Assembly (NCBI GenBank): GCA_902623495.1
Contig: CACNTW010000001.1
Coordinates: 62,001 to 126,000, forward strand
DNA: 64,000 bases
DNA from: an uncultured Pelagibacteraceae bacterium
GTDB lineage: Bacteria > Pseudomonadota > Alphaproteobacteria > Pelagibacterales > Pelagibacteraceae
Reading direction: 5' to 3'
The notes under the pieces were generated by a model, which saw nothing but the letters and a program-made list of their open reading frames with translations, searched no databases and was not told the DNA's origin. Positions 1-8,482 of this stretch are shown piece after piece (within the stretch, counting starts at the first letter, position 1; the number at the start of each line of letters is the position of its first letter). The translations under genes were made by a program, and so were the position numbers.

Positions 1-326
1 CTAAGCCTGATAACGTTATTACTTTTGATAAAACTAGTTCGGTTTATTTAACAGGTACAATTCATGATGATAATCAGCCAGTCCACTTAAAACTTAAAGA
101 TCCAGATTTGCCAATAAAATATACTTTAGAAAAATTTGATGAGCCTGCACAAAGATATTGTCCAGCAGGAGTTTATGAAGTTCAAGAAGTAAATTCTGTT
201 CAAAAATTTGTAATAAATGCACAAAATTGCATACATTGTAAAACTTGTGATATTAAAGAGCCATCTCAAAATATTACTTGGGTCACACCAGAAGGCGGAG
301 GTGGACCTAAATACGGAAATATGTAA
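1..326 (+). CDS. Electron transfer flavoprotein-ubiquinone oxidoreductase, C-terminal part
   Basis: This is the 3' end of a gene that begins before the window. The frame is open from base 3, upstream of the TTG start that the ORF track gives at 108. ETF-QO passes electrons from flavoprotein dehydrogenases (acyl-CoA and dimethylglycine/sarcosine type) to membrane ubiquinone. The visible part is the 4Fe-4S domain. One Cys lies in RYCPAG and three more in NCIHCKTCDIK, followed by the family-typical ending TPEGGGGPKYGNM. The stop codon directly touches the stop codon of the minus-strand DUF2237 gene (TAATTA). A physiological link to the DMGDH-like enzyme at 8483 is plausible but inferred. Confidence 0.93.
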   Translation, partial: KPDNVITFDKTSSVYLTGTIHDDNQPVHLKLKDPDLPIKYTLEKFDEPAQRYCPAGVYEVQEVNSVQKFVINAQNCIHCKTCDIKEPSQNITWVTPEGGGGPKYGNM

Positions 327-701
327 TTAAGATAAATCGATTGCAAACTTTTTTAAGGTTTCAATTGGAATAAGCTTTAAAGTGTTTTTATGAGTTTTTT
401 TTAAATAAATTGGACATCCTTTTCCAGCTTCTAAAGCTCGAGCATACCAGCCTGCACACACGCACCAACTATCTCCATCTTTTAAACCTGGAAAACCAAA
501 CTCAGGATGAGGTGTAATTAAATCATTGCCTGCTTCTTTACACCATTCTAAAAATTCAGTATTTACTTTTGCACAAACAGTGTGCACACCATGATCATTT
601 TCATCTGTATTGCAACATCCGTCTCTATACCATCCTGTTAAAGGATCATTTGAACATAACTCTAAGTCTTCGTCTAAAACGTTTTTTTGTTTATCAGCCA
701 T
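327..701 (-). CDS. DUF2237 family protein
   Basis: This 124-residue soluble protein matches the DUF2237 family, which has no established function. It is rich in Cys and Trp: GWYRDGCCNTDEND near residue 25, then HTVCAK, and SWCVCAGWYARAL near residue 80. The cysteines could bind metal, but this is not known. The length is normal for the family. The gene is last in a minus-strand run after hisI and a 2OG-oxygenase-like gene, and its start overlaps the end of that gene by 8 bases, so it is probably translationally coupled. Confidence 0.85.
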   Translation of the reverse strand: MADKQKNVLDEDLELCSNDPLTGWYRDGCCNTDENDHGVHTVCAKVNTEFLEWCKEAGNDLITPHPEFGFPGLKDGDSWCVCAGWYARALEAGKGCPIYLKKTHKNTLKLIPIETLKKFAIDLS

Positions 702-1302
702 GAAACAATCTTGTTAATTTTTTATCAATATCTATGTTAAAAGAAAATGATCTTCTTTCACCATCAGATTTAAATGGATATGCAGTATGCATTAAATTAT
801 TTGGGAATAAGATAAGATCACCAACTCTTGGTTTATGATTAAATATAGAATTATTTAAAAAAGATTTAGAACCATAAATAAAATCAATTGTTCCGTTAGT
901 TTTAATTTTTTTATGTCCCTTTGTTAAATTGTTTGGAATTTTTAAATAACCAACTCCAGAAACATTGCCATCATGAAAATGTACAGGGTTATAATCATTT
1001 TTAAATTGTCTTACGACCCATAAATTCTTAATTTTAATATTTTTTGACTTCTTATTAAGATTTTTTTTTAAATATTGATTTACACTTTTAAAAATAAAAC
1101 TTTTTAAATTTTTTTTAATAAATTTATTTTTTAATTCGATTTCTTGCTCAACTTGACCTACTAACTTTTTTGAGTAGTCATTTGATTTCAATTTTTTTTT
1201 ATCTTTGATAATACTTTCAACTTCATCATTAATTTTTTTTACCAAATTTAATGGAATTTTAACAACAGCAATTTTTGGTCCAAACGGACTTAAAACTTTC
1301 AT
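694..1302 (-). CDS. Putative 2OG-Fe(II) oxygenase family protein
   Basis: This is a probable 2-oxoglutarate/Fe(II)-dependent oxygenase of the short type often annotated as 'putative 2OG-Fe(II) oxygenase'. The first metal-ligand pair is in PVHFHDGNVSGVGYL, and the distal His is in LILFPNNLMHTAYPF, followed by basic residues (GERRSFSFNI). The substrate is unknown. The ORF track starts it at 1380 with a Lys-rich stretch that lies wholly inside hisI. I prefer the ATG at 1302 (MKVLSPFGPKIAV), 8 bases after the hisI stop, because the extension resembles non-coding read-through. The gene is in an apparent operon with hisI and the DUF2237 gene. Confidence 0.75.
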   Translation of the reverse strand: MKVLSPFGPKIAVVKIPLNLVKKINDEVESIIKDKKKLKSNDYSKKLVGQVEQEIELKNKFIKKNLKSFIFKSVNQYLKKNLNKKSKNIKIKNLWVVRQFKNDYNPVHFHDGNVSGVGYLKIPNNLTKGHKKIKTNGTIDFIYGSKSFLNNSIFNHKPRVGDLILFPNNLMHTAYPFKSDGERRSFSFNIDIDKKLTRLFHG

Positions 1303-1309
1303 TAATTTT

Positions 1310-1798
1310 TTATATTTTTGTTGGATTAGGTTGTCCTTTATAAACAACTTCTGGATCAAATTTTTTTTCTTCTTCTTCAAATTTCATTTCGATTTGTCTT
1401 GCATTATCAATTTTACCCAAAGGAACAGATCTGTAAAAACAGGATCTGTAACCAACGTGGCAACTAGAACCTTCGCCAATATCTACAGTCATCCACACTG
1501 CATCTTGATCATCATCAATTCGAATCTCTTTTACTTTTTGAACAAACCCACTTGTTTTTCCTTTATGCCAAATTGATTGCCTTGATCTGCTCCAGTAATG
1601 TGCTTCTTTGGTTTCAATAGTTAACTTGAAGGCTTCGACATTCATATACCCATGCATTAATATTTCTTTTGTTTTTGAGCATGTTGTAATGACTGGAATC
1701 AATCCATCATTGTCGAATTTAGGAGATAAAAGCTTGCCTTCTTCTATTTCTGCTACATTTTCTCTTTTTTTAAACATATATGTGGAATTATCTAACAT
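1310..1798 (-). CDS. hisI: Phosphoribosyl-AMP cyclohydrolase
   Basis: HisI hydrolyses phosphoribosyl-AMP in histidine biosynthesis, using Zn and Mg in the cytoplasm. The family core is clear: LIPVITTCSKTKEILMHGYMN, AHYWSRSRQSIWHKG and a Cys pair in SSCHVGYRSCFYR. The protein has 162 residues with an extra acidic/Lys-rich C-terminal tail (EEEEKKFDPEVVYKGQPNP). HisE is not fused. The start could be 1798 or the Met eight codons in (1777); neither has a strong Shine-Dalgarno. It is transcribed divergently from folE across a 57-base AT-rich gap that probably holds both promoters. Confidence 0.93.
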   Translation of the reverse strand: MLDNSTYMFKKRENVAEIEEGKLLSPKFDNDGLIPVITTCSKTKEILMHGYMNVEAFKLTIETKEAHYWSRSRQSIWHKGKTSGFVQKVKEIRIDDDQDAVWMTVDIGEGSSCHVGYRSCFYRSVPLGKIDNARQIEMKFEEEEKKFDPEVVYKGQPNPTKI

Positions 1799-1855
1799 AA
1801 TAATAAATATAATAAATATTTTAAAATTAAGGTTTTATATATATAAAAGCACGTC

Positions 1856-2458
1856 ATGAAATTAGTAAAAAACGAAAACGAAAAAAAAATTAACGAAGTA
1901 ACAGACAAGGAAGCTGAAGAAGCTTTCGTTAAAATTCTTAAGTGGTTAGGTGAAGATCCTACCAGAGAAGGTTTATTGGAAACTCCAAAAAGAGTAACAA
2001 AAGCATTTAAAGAATATTTCAAGGGATACAAAGAAGATCCTAAAGCAGTTTTAGATAAAACATTTGGTGATGTTGAAGGCTATAGCGATATGGTTGTTCA
2101 GAAAAATATTTCAGTTCAAAGTCATTGCGAACATCACATGGCACCAATTATAGGAATTGCTCATGTAGCATACATTCCAAATCAAAGAGTTGTAGGATTA
2201 AGTAAAATAGCAAGAGTTGTAGAAGTATTTTCTAAAAGATTACAAACACAAGAAAGATTAACTGTTCAGATCGCTAATACTTTAATGGAGTCGTTGGATG
2301 CAAAAGGAGTTGCGGTAACAATAGATTCAACTCATCAGTGTATGACTATGAGAGGTATAAAAAAAGAGCAAGCTACCACAGTTACAAATTTTTATCTTGG
2401 ACAGTTTAAAGACGATTTAAGTTATCAAAATAGATATTTGCGATTTATTGCAAAATAA
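1856..2458 (+). CDS. folE: GTP cyclohydrolase I
   Basis: FolE converts GTP to 7,8-dihydroneopterin triphosphate, the first step of tetrahydrofolate synthesis. The length (200 residues) is typical. The Zn and active-site regions are present: SVQSHCEHHMAPIIG, the VVGLSKIARVVEVFSKRLQTQERL block and STHQCMTMRGIKK. The acidic/Lys N-terminal 20 residues are unremarkable. The acuI-like gene starts 15 bases after its stop, so folE, acuI and the LysR gene may be cotranscribed, although they have no obvious common pathway. Confidence 0.96.
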   Translation: MKLVKNENEKKINEVTDKEAEEAFVKILKWLGEDPTREGLLETPKRVTKAFKEYFKGYKEDPKAVLDKTFGDVEGYSDMVVQKNISVQSHCEHHMAPIIGIAHVAYIPNQRVVGLSKIARVVEVFSKRLQTQERLTVQIANTLMESLDAKGVAVTIDSTHQCMTMRGIKKEQATTVTNFYLGQFKDDLSYQNRYLRFIAK

Positions 2459-2473
2459 TATTTACTGATAAAC

Positions 2474-3475
2474 ATGGCGGACTCATTTAAAGCAGTTATA
2501 ATAAACAATCAGAACGAAAATTTTACAAGAGAAGTCAAAGAACTAAGTTTAGATCATTTTAAAGATGGTGAGGTGCTAGTTAAGATAGATTATTCCGATC
2601 TTAATTGGAAAGATGCAATGATACTAAAAGATGGTGGTAAATTAGTGAAAGAGTATCCAAGAATACCTGGTATTGATTTTTCTGGAACTGTTGCACAAGG
2701 AGATGGTGAAGAATTTAAAGAAGGAGACAGAGTTATATTAACAGGTTGTAGAGCAGGAGAACTTTTTGATGGTGGATATTCTCAATACGCAAAAGTTAAA
2801 AAAGATCATATTACAAAAACACCTGAGGGAATGACAAATAAACAAGCTATGATTTTAGGAACTGCTGGTCTTACAGGTTTGTTATGTGCCTTTGCAGTTA
2901 AAGCAAGAGAGGAACTATTGATGCAATCAAAAGTAAATGATGTATTGGTAACAGGTTCTACAGGTGGAGTTGGTATGGTAGCAGTAATGGTTCTTGCAAA
3001 GATGGGAATTAATGTAACAGCTATAACTGGTAAACCAGATAAAGCAGATTACTTAAAAGAACTTGGTGCAAAAAACGTTATAGATCGTAAAGAATTTGAG
3101 GGTGAAGCAAGATTAATAGATAAAGGAACATGGGATGGAGTTGTAGATACCGTTGGTGGTAACATTTTATCTAATGCAATAGCTCAAACTAAACCAAAAG
3201 GAATTGTTGCTATATGTGGAAATGCTAGTGGTAATAAATTAAATACATCAGTAATTCCATTTATATTAAGAGCAGTGAAATTATGGGGTGTAGACTCAGT
3301 TAACATAAGTAAAAAAAGAAAAGAGTTTGTATGGGGAGAATTTCCTGCTCTGCTAGATTTTAATATTTTAGAAAAATCAGTAAATACTATTGGGTTAGAA
3401 GAATTATTAAATATCTATCCTGATATATTAAAAGGAAATTTAAAAAATAAAATAGTAGTGGATGTAAATAAATAA
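2474..3475 (+). CDS. acuI: Acrylyl-CoA reductase-type zinc-free MDR oxidoreductase (AcuI/YhdH family)
   Basis: This medium-chain dehydrogenase/reductase matches the YhdH/AcuI branch: MADSFKAVIINNQ, KIDYSDLNWKDAMI, PRIPGIDFSGTV and VTGSTGGVGMVAVMVLAKMG (NADPH-binding Rossmann motif near residue 155). AcuI reduces acryloyl-CoA to propionyl-CoA. In marine bacteria this removes the toxic acrylate produced from DMSP. No DMSP lyase or demethylase gene lies in this window, so the physiological role is inferred from family only. The stop codon overlaps the next ATG (AATAATGG), implying coupling with the LysR gene. Confidence 0.85.
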   Translation: MADSFKAVIINNQNENFTREVKELSLDHFKDGEVLVKIDYSDLNWKDAMILKDGGKLVKEYPRIPGIDFSGTVAQGDGEEFKEGDRVILTGCRAGELFDGGYSQYAKVKKDHITKTPEGMTNKQAMILGTAGLTGLLCAFAVKAREELLMQSKVNDVLVTGSTGGVGMVAVMVLAKMGINVTAITGKPDKADYLKELGAKNVIDRKEFEGEARLIDKGTWDGVVDTVGGNILSNAIAQTKPKGIVAICGNASGNKLNTSVIPFILRAVKLWGVDSVNISKKRKEFVWGEFPALLDFNILEKSVNTIGLEELLNIYPDILKGNLKNKIVVDVNK

Positions 3476-4365
3476 TGGATTGGGATAAATTAAAGATATT
3501 TCATGCAGTTGCTGAAGCTGGCAGCTTTACAAGTGCAACAGTAATACTAAATCTAAGTCAATCTGCAATTAGTAGACAAATTCAATCTTTAGAAGAAGAT
3601 TTAAAAGTTAAATTATTTGAACGTCATGCTAGAGGTTTAACACTAACTGAAAATGGAGAATATGTATTTAAAACAGCTCACGAAGTTATCTCCAAATTAA
3701 AAGAGGTAGAAACAACTTTAGGAGATAAAAAACATAAACCATCCGGAAAACTATCAGTAACAACCGTTGTTAGTTTTGGAACAACCTGGTTAACACCAAG
3801 AATACAAGAATTTATGCAATTAAATCCAGAAATTGAAGTTGAACTCATATTTGATGATAGGGAGTTAGATTTAAGCACAAGACAAGCAGATATTGGAATA
3901 TTTATGAGAAGACCGAAACAACTTAATTATATTCAAAAAAAGCTGATTGATATCAACTATCATATCTATGGATCACCAAAATACTTAGAAAAACATGGAT
4001 ATCCTAAGACAGTTAATGACTTGAATAAGCACAACTTTATTTCATTTGGTAGAGGAGCTCCATCTCCAGTTTATAATCCAGATTGGGCATTAAAACTTGG
4101 AATGAAAGATAATAAAAAAAGAAAAACAGTAATGAGAGTGAATAGTGTTTATGGTTTACTATTAGCTGTTCAAAGCGGTGTAGGACTAGCTGCAATTCCA
4201 GATTACTTAACTGTGAAACAACCAAATATTGTTAAAGTTTTACCAAGCGTTCAAGGTCCAACTACCGAGGCACACTTTGTATATCCTCAATCACTTAAAA
4301 ATGTTGCTAGAGTTCAAGCTTTTAGAAACTTCCTTTACAGTAAAATTTCTGAGTGGGAATTTTAA
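3475..4365 (+). CDS. LysR-family transcriptional regulator
   Basis: This LysR-type regulator has 296 residues. The N-terminal winged helix-turn-helix is clear (WDKLKIFHAVAEAGSFTSAT, LSQSAISRQIQSLEEDL, LFERHARGLTLTENG). It is followed by a two-lobed effector domain from about residue 95 (GKLSVTTVVSFGTTWLTPRIQEF). The start overlaps the acuI stop by 1 base. Unlike most LysR genes it lies downstream of, and in the same direction as, its likely partner, so its target is not evident. It could act on acuI/folE or on the iron operon that follows. The effector is unknown. Confidence 0.9.
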   Translation: MDWDKLKIFHAVAEAGSFTSATVILNLSQSAISRQIQSLEEDLKVKLFERHARGLTLTENGEYVFKTAHEVISKLKEVETTLGDKKHKPSGKLSVTTVVSFGTTWLTPRIQEFMQLNPEIEVELIFDDRELDLSTRQADIGIFMRRPKQLNYIQKKLIDINYHIYGSPKYLEKHGYPKTVNDLNKHNFISFGRGAPSPVYNPDWALKLGMKDNKKRKTVMRVNSVYGLLLAVQSGVGLAAIPDYLTVKQPNIVKVLPSVQGPTTEAHFVYPQSLKNVARVQAFRNFLYSKISEWEF

Positions 4366-4510
4366 ATAATTTAACCAAAAAACAGTACTAATTGCGATTG
4401 ATTATCAATTGCGACAATATTGCAATTGATAATCATTTTCATTGAGAATAGTTATCATCCGCATTGCAGGACAAATTACGTTTAATATAAATATAAATTT
4501 AAGGAGTAGA
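4366..4510 (+). promoter_or_regulatory. Regulatory region of the iron ABC operon: 13-bp palindrome and Fur-like box
   Basis: The 145-base gap before the iron-binding-protein gene contains a perfect 13-base inverted repeat, GATTATCAATTGC (4400-4412) and GCAATTGATAATC (4422-4434), around a 9-base spacer. The right arm runs into GATAATCATTTTCATTGAG (4428-4446), which resembles the Fur consensus GATAATGATAATCATTATC. A further GATAAC-like half site (AATAGTTATC) follows at 4446-4455. Iron-dependent repression by a Fur-family protein is the likely meaning. The palindrome could also form an RNA hairpin if transcription starts upstream. Confidence 0.7.
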
Positions 4511-5533
4511 ATGAGAAAATTAACAATAATTTCATTGTTTTTTGCTTTAATTTCAAGTTTTACGATTGCAGCTGAGGTCAATATTTTTAGTGCAAGACAC
4601 TATGATTCTGACATTCAATTATATGAAAAGTTCACAGCAGCAACAGGAATTAAAGTAAACGTAGTATCAGGTAAAGATAAAGCCCTGCAAAAAAGAATTA
4701 AAGAAGAGGGAGCAGACTGTGTTGGAGATTTATACATCACAGCTGATGCTGGAAGATTAGGTGCATTTGCAGCCAAAGGCATGATGCAAAACGCTGGTTG
4801 GTCAAAAGCTATTAAGGATGCTGTACCTGCACAATTTAGATCTGCTAAATGGACTGGAATAGCTAAGAGAGCAAGAATAATTTATTATTCACCTGAAAGA
4901 GTAAATGCAAATGAACTAAATGGCATGACTTACGAAGGTCTAGCTGATCCAAAATGGAAAGGTAGATTAGTAATAAGAAAATCTAACAACATTTATAACC
5001 AGTCTTTAGTTGCTTCACTAGTTAAGAATAATGGTAAAGCTAAAACTGCAGAATGGTCTAAAGCTGTTGTAGCAAACATGGCTAGAACTCCAAAAGGTAA
5101 CGACCGTGCTCAAATCATGGCTGTTGCGGCTGGAGAAGCTGATATTGCTGTTGCAAATACATATTATCATGCATTGATGTTATCTGGAAAAAAAGGTGCT
5201 GAACAACAAGAAGCGGCAAAAAAGGTAATGCCTTTTTTCCCTAATCAACAAGATAGAGGAACGCACATTAATATTAGTGGAGCTGGTATGCTTAAACATG
5301 CACCAAACAAAGCTAATGCTGTAAAATTAGTTGAGTTTTTATTATCAACAGAGGCTCAAAATCACATTGTAAATAATACGTTTGAGTATCCAATGATCGG
5401 TGGTGTAACATCTAATGATTTAGTTCCAGGCAAAGAGATGAACTTTGTAATGGACACAAAAACAAGTGTTAAGTCATACGGTGCAAAACAAGCAGATGCA
5501 TTAGAAGTAATGTTGGCTGCCGGTTGGAAGTAA
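4511..5533 (+). CDS. Ferric iron ABC transporter substrate-binding protein
   Basis: This periplasmic Fe(III)-binding protein of the FbpA/FutA type feeds the permease and ATPase genes downstream. I start it at ATG 4511, not 4442, because AAGGAG sits 5 bases upstream and this start gives a clean signal peptide (MRKLTIISLFFALISSFTIAA). The mature part opens with EVNIFSARHYDSDIQLYEKF, typical of the family, and has Tyr-rich segments (RIIYYSPERV, VANTYYHALML) of the kind that ligate iron. At about 340 residues the length is normal. The Fur-like box upstream supports iron as substrate. Confidence 0.92.
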   Translation: MRKLTIISLFFALISSFTIAAEVNIFSARHYDSDIQLYEKFTAATGIKVNVVSGKDKALQKRIKEEGADCVGDLYITADAGRLGAFAAKGMMQNAGWSKAIKDAVPAQFRSAKWTGIAKRARIIYYSPERVNANELNGMTYEGLADPKWKGRLVIRKSNNIYNQSLVASLVKNNGKAKTAEWSKAVVANMARTPKGNDRAQIMAVAAGEADIAVANTYYHALMLSGKKGAEQQEAAKKVMPFFPNQQDRGTHINISGAGMLKHAPNKANAVKLVEFLLSTEAQNHIVNNTFEYPMIGGVTSNDLVPGKEMNFVMDTKTSVKSYGAKQADALEVMLAAGWK

Positions 5534-5707
5534 ATGATAGCTGTTAAAAAAAAATTTACTACGGAAGTTGATTATAATAAATCTTCCAAAGCCTGTCCTG
5601 CATGTGCTTCGGAGTGTGAAAAAATCAATAAACGTGTAAATAATAGAAAATTGTCTGAAATTAAAACTAAGGAGGTTCCGCATATCCTAAAAGTATTTAA
5701 TTTTTGA
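5534..5707 (+). CDS. 57-residue cysteine-motif protein inside the iron transport operon
   Basis: This ORF is below the ORF-track cutoff. The ATG directly follows the stop of the binding-protein gene (TAAATG), and GGAAG lies just upstream. The translation is MIAVKKKFTTEVDYNKSSKA, then CPACASECEKINKRVNNRK, and it ends KEVPHILKVFNF before TGA. The CPACASEC motif (CxxCxxxC) in a small basic protein suggests metal or Fe-S binding or redox sensing. I do not recognise a family. The direct abutment, the motif and the operon position argue that it is real. A hairpin separates it from the permease gene. Confidence 0.55.
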   Translation: MIAVKKKFTTEVDYNKSSKACPACASECEKINKRVNNRKLSEIKTKEVPHILKVFNF

Positions 5708-5720
5708 TTTTCTAAAGTTT

Positions 5721-5754
5721 GTGCCTATGGTTTGGTCTCCTAAGCCATGGGCAC
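5721..5754 (+). promoter_or_regulatory. Intra-operon hairpin before the iron permease gene
   Basis: A 13-base-pair stem (GTGCCTATGGTTT with AAGCCATGGGCAC, two G-U pairs) closes an 8-base loop GGTCTCCT. It is much more GC-rich than its surroundings and lies 36 bases before the permease ATG. No clean T-run follows, so it is more likely an attenuating or mRNA-stabilising stem that keeps the upstream binding-protein message abundant than a full terminator. Confidence 0.7.
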
Positions 5755-5790
5755 ATTTGATTTTCATGATTATAAGGCGGATTATAATAT

Positions 5791-7401
5791 ATGAAATTTA
5801 ATTCCTGGTACCTTTCTTCATTTTTAGTTTCATTTGTTGTTGCAATTCCAATTTTAACTGTGTTTGCAAGTTTCTTCCAAGAAACAACTAATTACTTTGA
5901 TATTTTAAAAAATACATTTTTAATTGAATATATTTATAATTCCTTAATATTACTTTTAGGAGTTTTGGTTCTTACATTATTCTTAGGTGTTGGCAGTGCA
6001 TATGTAGTTTCATTTTATGATTTTCCAGGCGTTAAATTTTTTAAATGGGCTTTAATATTATCTTTTGCAGTACCTGCTTACATTTATGCTTATTCATTAA
6101 CTGCTTTTTTTGAAAACTTTGGAACACTATACTCAATATTGAAATCTTTATTTGGACCTGGTGAATATAATCAATCCATTCCAAAATTTGATGGTATGCT
6201 TGGTGCTATTTTATCTATTTCTTTTTCACTATTTGGATATGTTTACGTTTTAACTAGAGCATCTTTTCATTATCAGTCTCAAAATTTAATAGAATTAGGA
6301 CAAAATCTAGGTTTTTCAAAATATAAATCTTTCTTTAAAATCATTTTACCATCTGCAAGACCAGCTATAGTTGCGGGTTTAGCATTAGTTGCTATGGAAA
6401 CATTATCAGATTTTGGAGCAGTATCATTTTTTGGAATAGCAACTCTTACTACTGGAATATATGATTCATGGATATCTTTTGATGATTTAGCTTTTGCAAA
6501 TCAGCTCTCATTTTTTTTGCTATTATTTATATTAGGACTTTTTTTTATTGAGAATATCTCAAGGAAAAAAGCTCAATATCACTCTCCAGTTAAGGGAGGA
6601 ATTAAAGAAAAGAAGAAAATTAAATTAAACTTTTCAAAAGGTTCTTTAGCATTCGGATTTTGTTTTTTAGTTTTTTTAATCAGCTTTTTATTCCCTGTTT
6701 TACAAATGTTGTATTGGACAATAATTTTTCCAAAAAATTTATTTGATTTAAATACTTTTCAATTATTTATAAACACAATTTACTTGGTATTTTTATCAAG
6801 TGTAGTTCTAGTAATTTTTTCATTTATTTCAAATTATGGAAACAGAGTAACTAAAAGTAAATTCTTAAATTATCTTACAACATTTTCTATTACTGGTTAT
6901 GCAATTCCTGGTGTAATTTTAGCTGTAGCATTCATCACTTTTATTGCTTGGTTTGACAATACTTTTGTTAAAGCCTTTGAATTTAATTCTATTAAGAAAA
7001 TATTTATAGGATCTATTTTTGGTTTAGTGATAGTTTATTTTATAAGATTTTATTCACTAGCTTATAACGGTTTGAAAACCGGTTATGAAAGAATAAATAG
7101 GTCAATTGATGAAAGTTCTTATCTTCTTGGTTACTCGAAAATAAAAACTTTTTTAGGAATTCATGTTCCTTATTTAAAAAATTCTGTTTTTCTTATAGGG
7201 ATATTGATTACTATAGAAGTAATAAAAGAATTACCTATAACTTTGATATTGAGACCATTTAACTTTGAAACATTCGCTACAACAGCATATATTTTTGCAT
7301 CTCAAGATCTCTTAGAGGCTGCAGCAGTTCCATCATTATTCTTGATATTAATTGCAAGTACATTTATTTTGATTACGTCTAAATTTATTTTGAAAGACTA
7401 A
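5791..7401 (+). CDS. Ferric iron ABC transporter permease (fused two-domain, FbpB type)
   Basis: This 536-residue inner-membrane permease has two homologous halves, each with about six membrane segments and a cytoplasmic EAA-like loop (IELGQNLGFSKYKSFFKIILPSARP near residue 170; IDESSYLLGYSKIKTFLGIHVPYL near residue 440). Such duplicated permeases are usual for FbpB/FutB iron importers. Start ATG 5791 has AAGGCGG 9 bases upstream. The stop overlaps the ATPase start by one base (TAATGG). It works with the binding protein at 4511 and the ATPase at 7401. Confidence 0.93.
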   Translation: MKFNSWYLSSFLVSFVVAIPILTVFASFFQETTNYFDILKNTFLIEYIYNSLILLLGVLVLTLFLGVGSAYVVSFYDFPGVKFFKWALILSFAVPAYIYAYSLTAFFENFGTLYSILKSLFGPGEYNQSIPKFDGMLGAILSISFSLFGYVYVLTRASFHYQSQNLIELGQNLGFSKYKSFFKIILPSARPAIVAGLALVAMETLSDFGAVSFFGIATLTTGIYDSWISFDDLAFANQLSFFLLLFILGLFFIENISRKKAQYHSPVKGGIKEKKKIKLNFSKGSLAFGFCFLVFLISFLFPVLQMLYWTIIFPKNLFDLNTFQLFINTIYLVFLSSVVLVIFSFISNYGNRVTKSKFLNYLTTFSITGYAIPGVILAVAFITFIAWFDNTFVKAFEFNSIKKIFIGSIFGLVIVYFIRFYSLAYNGLKTGYERINRSIDESSYLLGYSKIKTFLGIHVPYLKNSVFLIGILITIEVIKELPITLILRPFNFETFATTAYIFASQDLLEAAAVPSLFLILIASTFILITSKFILKD

Positions 7402-8456
7402 TGGCTAATAATTTTTTTGAAATTGAAAATGTATCTTTTGCTGCTGGCGGGAAAAATAAAGTAAATAACGTTTCTTTAAAAATTGAAAATGAAGGTGAAA
7501 TTGTATGTTTACTTGGCCCCTCAGGCATAGGTAAAACCACAATATTAAGAACTATTGCAGGTTTAGAAAAAATTAATAAAGGTAAAATTAATCTAAAAGG
7601 CAGAACAATTTCTTCTGAAAATATTCATATCGAACCAGAAAATCGTAATATTGCTCTATCATTTCAAGAGAACAGCTTATTTCCTCATTACAATATAGAA
7701 AAAAATATTAATCTTGGCTCAGATAGAGTGAAAGATGATAAAAAAATACAAACTAAAGATGTAATTAATTTTTTAAACTTAAACAAAATATTAAATAAAT
7801 TTCCGCATGAGATAAGTGCTGGCGAAGCCCAAAGAGCATCTCTAGCAAGATCTTTAGTTTCTCAACCTGATTTATTAATGCTTGATGAGCCATTATCTAA
7901 TGTAGATCAAAGTTTTAAGGAGGAAATTCAAGTCGAATTAAAGCAAATTTTAACAAATTCTAAAATAACAACAATAATTGTAACACACGATTCTTATGAA
8001 GCTTTTTATCTAGGCAGTAAATGTGGAATAATATTAGATGGTGAATTAAAGCAATATGATGATCCATATAATGTTTATCATTTACCAAATTCAGAAGAAG
8101 TAGTTAATTTTTTAAATAGAGGTACATTAATACCAGCAGAAGTTACCAGTCCAAAAAGTCTTGAAAATGAAGATTTAGGCACAATAACTGGAAATTTCGC
8201 TAGACCGTTCCCAATAGGATCTAAAGTAAAACTATTAATACAACCAGAGGACTTACAGCATGATGATGCGAGCAATCTAAAACTGGAAGTCGTAGATAGA
8301 AAATTCAGAGGATCAAATTTTATTTATACGTTAAAAACATCAAGTAACAAATTAATACCAGTTTTTGTTCATTCACATCATATTCATCAACATGAAGTTG
8401 ATGAAAAATTTGGTATAAAAAGACCCATCCATATCGATCATATTGTCTGCTTTTAA
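7401..8456 (+). CDS. Ferric iron ABC transporter ATP-binding protein (FbpC type)
   Basis: This ABC ATPase powers the iron permease. It has Walker A (LLGPSGIGKTTILRT), a Q-loop (ALSFQENSLFPH), Walker B (LLMLDEPLSNVD) and the H-loop (IIVTHDSYEAF). The signature reads HEISAGEAQRASLARSL, so the usual LSGGQ is ISAGE. A C-terminal regulatory TOBE-like domain covers about residues 240-351 and ends in a His-rich stretch (VHSHHIHQHEVDE). The length matches FbpC/PotA-type subunits. It is the last gene of the operon; the next gene begins 26 bases later and is unrelated. Confidence 0.92.
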   Translation: MANNFFEIENVSFAAGGKNKVNNVSLKIENEGEIVCLLGPSGIGKTTILRTIAGLEKINKGKINLKGRTISSENIHIEPENRNIALSFQENSLFPHYNIEKNINLGSDRVKDDKKIQTKDVINFLNLNKILNKFPHEISAGEAQRASLARSLVSQPDLLMLDEPLSNVDQSFKEEIQVELKQILTNSKITTIIVTHDSYEAFYLGSKCGIILDGELKQYDDPYNVYHLPNSEEVVNFLNRGTLIPAEVTSPKSLENEDLGTITGNFARPFPIGSKVKLLIQPEDLQHDDASNLKLEVVDRKFRGSNFIYTLKTSSNKLIPVFVHSHHIHQHEVDEKFGIKRPIHIDHIVCF

Positions 8457-8482
8457 ATTTAATTGTATAAATCTCATTAAGT

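Noticed and set aside
1303-1380. N-terminal Lys-rich extension of the 2OG-oxygenase ORF
   Set aside because: It lies within hisI in another frame; the Met at 1302, just after the hisI stop, is a better start.
1205-1576. ORF of 123 residues on the plus strand across hisI and the 2OG gene
   Set aside because: It lies antisense to two well-supported genes and has a Phe/Ile/Asn-rich composition typical of AT-rich shadow frames.
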